NCBI GenBank assembly: GCA_030671005.1
Contig: DAOVAN010000098.1
Coordinates: 1-6,064, forward strand
Length of the DNA stretch: 6,064 nucleotides
Origin: Caldifarciminota bacterium
Lineage (GTDB): Bacteria; Hydrothermota; Tepidihabitantia; SM23-42
Direction: 5' to 3'
Part shown: in pieces, positions 5,992-6,064 of the stretch
Layout of the letters: each line of letters opens with the position of its first letter
Numbering within the stretch: the first letter of the stretch is position 1
Notes under the pieces: model-generated
The model's input: the letters and a program-made list of their open reading frames with translations, nothing else
What the model was told of the DNA's origin: nothing
Database searches by the model: none
Program-made: the position numbers and the translations under genes

Positions 5992-6064
5992 AAGACGACA
6001 AAAACAATGTCCGTCTTTCTCGATCTCTTCAGGCAATTCAGAACATGGGCAGAGCACATCCTTT
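5974..6064 (-). CDS. Ferredoxin:thioredoxin reductase catalytic chain-like protein, C-terminal fragment
   Basis: The gene enters from the high-coordinate edge; about 29 codons are visible before a TAG at 5976-5974. The peptide contains DVLCPCSELPEE and then DGHCFCRLFYGKT. A CPC motif followed, 12 residues on, by a C-x-C motif and LF is characteristic of the C-terminus of the ferredoxin:thioredoxin reductase catalytic (beta) chain, whose paired motifs provide the [4Fe-4S] ligands and the active-site disulfide. In plant-type enzymes the two motifs are closer; the longer spacer fits the shorter FTR-like proteins of anaerobes. The role would be passing electrons from reduced ferredoxin to a disulfide partner. 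The N-terminal half, with any fused domain, is not in the window. The gene ends 78 bp before the SAM methyltransferase start. Confidence 0.7.
   Translation of the reverse strand, partial: KDVLCPCSELPEEIEKDGHCFCRLFYGKT

Noticed and set aside
5991..6018. Hairpin AAAGACG-g-ACA / TGT-CGTCTTT in the end of the reductase-like gene as an intrinsic terminator
   Set aside because: It lies inside coding sequence before the stop codon, the stem is AT-rich with a bulge, and the T-run is part of the stem rather than after it.
1..6064. tRNA, rRNA, CRISPR array, insertion sequence or attachment site
   Set aside because: No cloverleaf-like, regularly spaced repeat, transposase or terminal inverted repeat pattern was found by eye; the window is almost entirely coding.

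Overview
This 6 kb stretch appears to come from an anaerobic bacterium with corrinoid-based methyl metabolism. The evidence is strong Shine-Dalgarno sequences, a sigma-70-like promoter, a corrinoid protein with its methyltransferases, and oxygen-sensitive [4Fe-4S] enzyme families. I cannot name the lineage; GC content looks moderate. Every gene I can support lies on the minus strand, so the text below runs from high to low coordinates. Both ends of the window cut through genes.

Upstream block (6064-5104): the window opens with the C-terminal tail of a ferredoxin:thioredoxin reductase catalytic-chain-like protein (CPC and CFC cysteine motifs). An approximately 80-base gap with an operator-like triple repeat follows. 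Then comes a complete class I SAM-dependent methyltransferase of the sarcosine/dimethylglycine-methyltransferase-like type, with an unusual SAM-binding loop.

Intergenic region (5103-4978): this holds a candidate promoter (TTGACC, 16-base spacer, TAATAT), a near-perfect 16-bp palindrome overlapping the -35 box, and a strong ribosome binding site. I see no convincing terminator.

Main operon (4977-1, continuing off the window): there are six tightly packed genes. In order they are a B12-binding corrinoid protein; a UroD-family (MtaA/MtbA-like) zinc methyltransferase; a small 2-hydroxyacyl-CoA dehydratase/benzoyl-CoA reductase-family subunit with six family-position cysteines; a larger subunit of the same superfamily with only the basic three; a second UroD-family methyltransferase; and the first 16 codons of an ASKHA ATPase of the HgdC/BadG activator type. 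Spacing is 8 bp of overlap, a 12 bp gap, then 16, 16 and (ancestrally) 16 bp of overlap.

The second UroD-family gene carries an in-frame TAA 38 codons before its natural end. The codons after it still encode a good family C-terminus, including the third zinc-ligand cysteine, so this is a recent nonsense change, a sequencing error or a recoded stop.

Working model (inference): the two UroD-family enzymes move methyl groups to and from the single corrinoid protein. The ATPase plus the two iron-sulfur subunits act as an ATP-driven low-potential electron injector. That injector either reactivates Co(II) corrinoid to Co(I), a role otherwise played by RamA or RACo proteins, or reduces an unknown substrate coupled to methyl transfer. 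No MttB, MtaB, MtrH or RamA gene is visible in the window.
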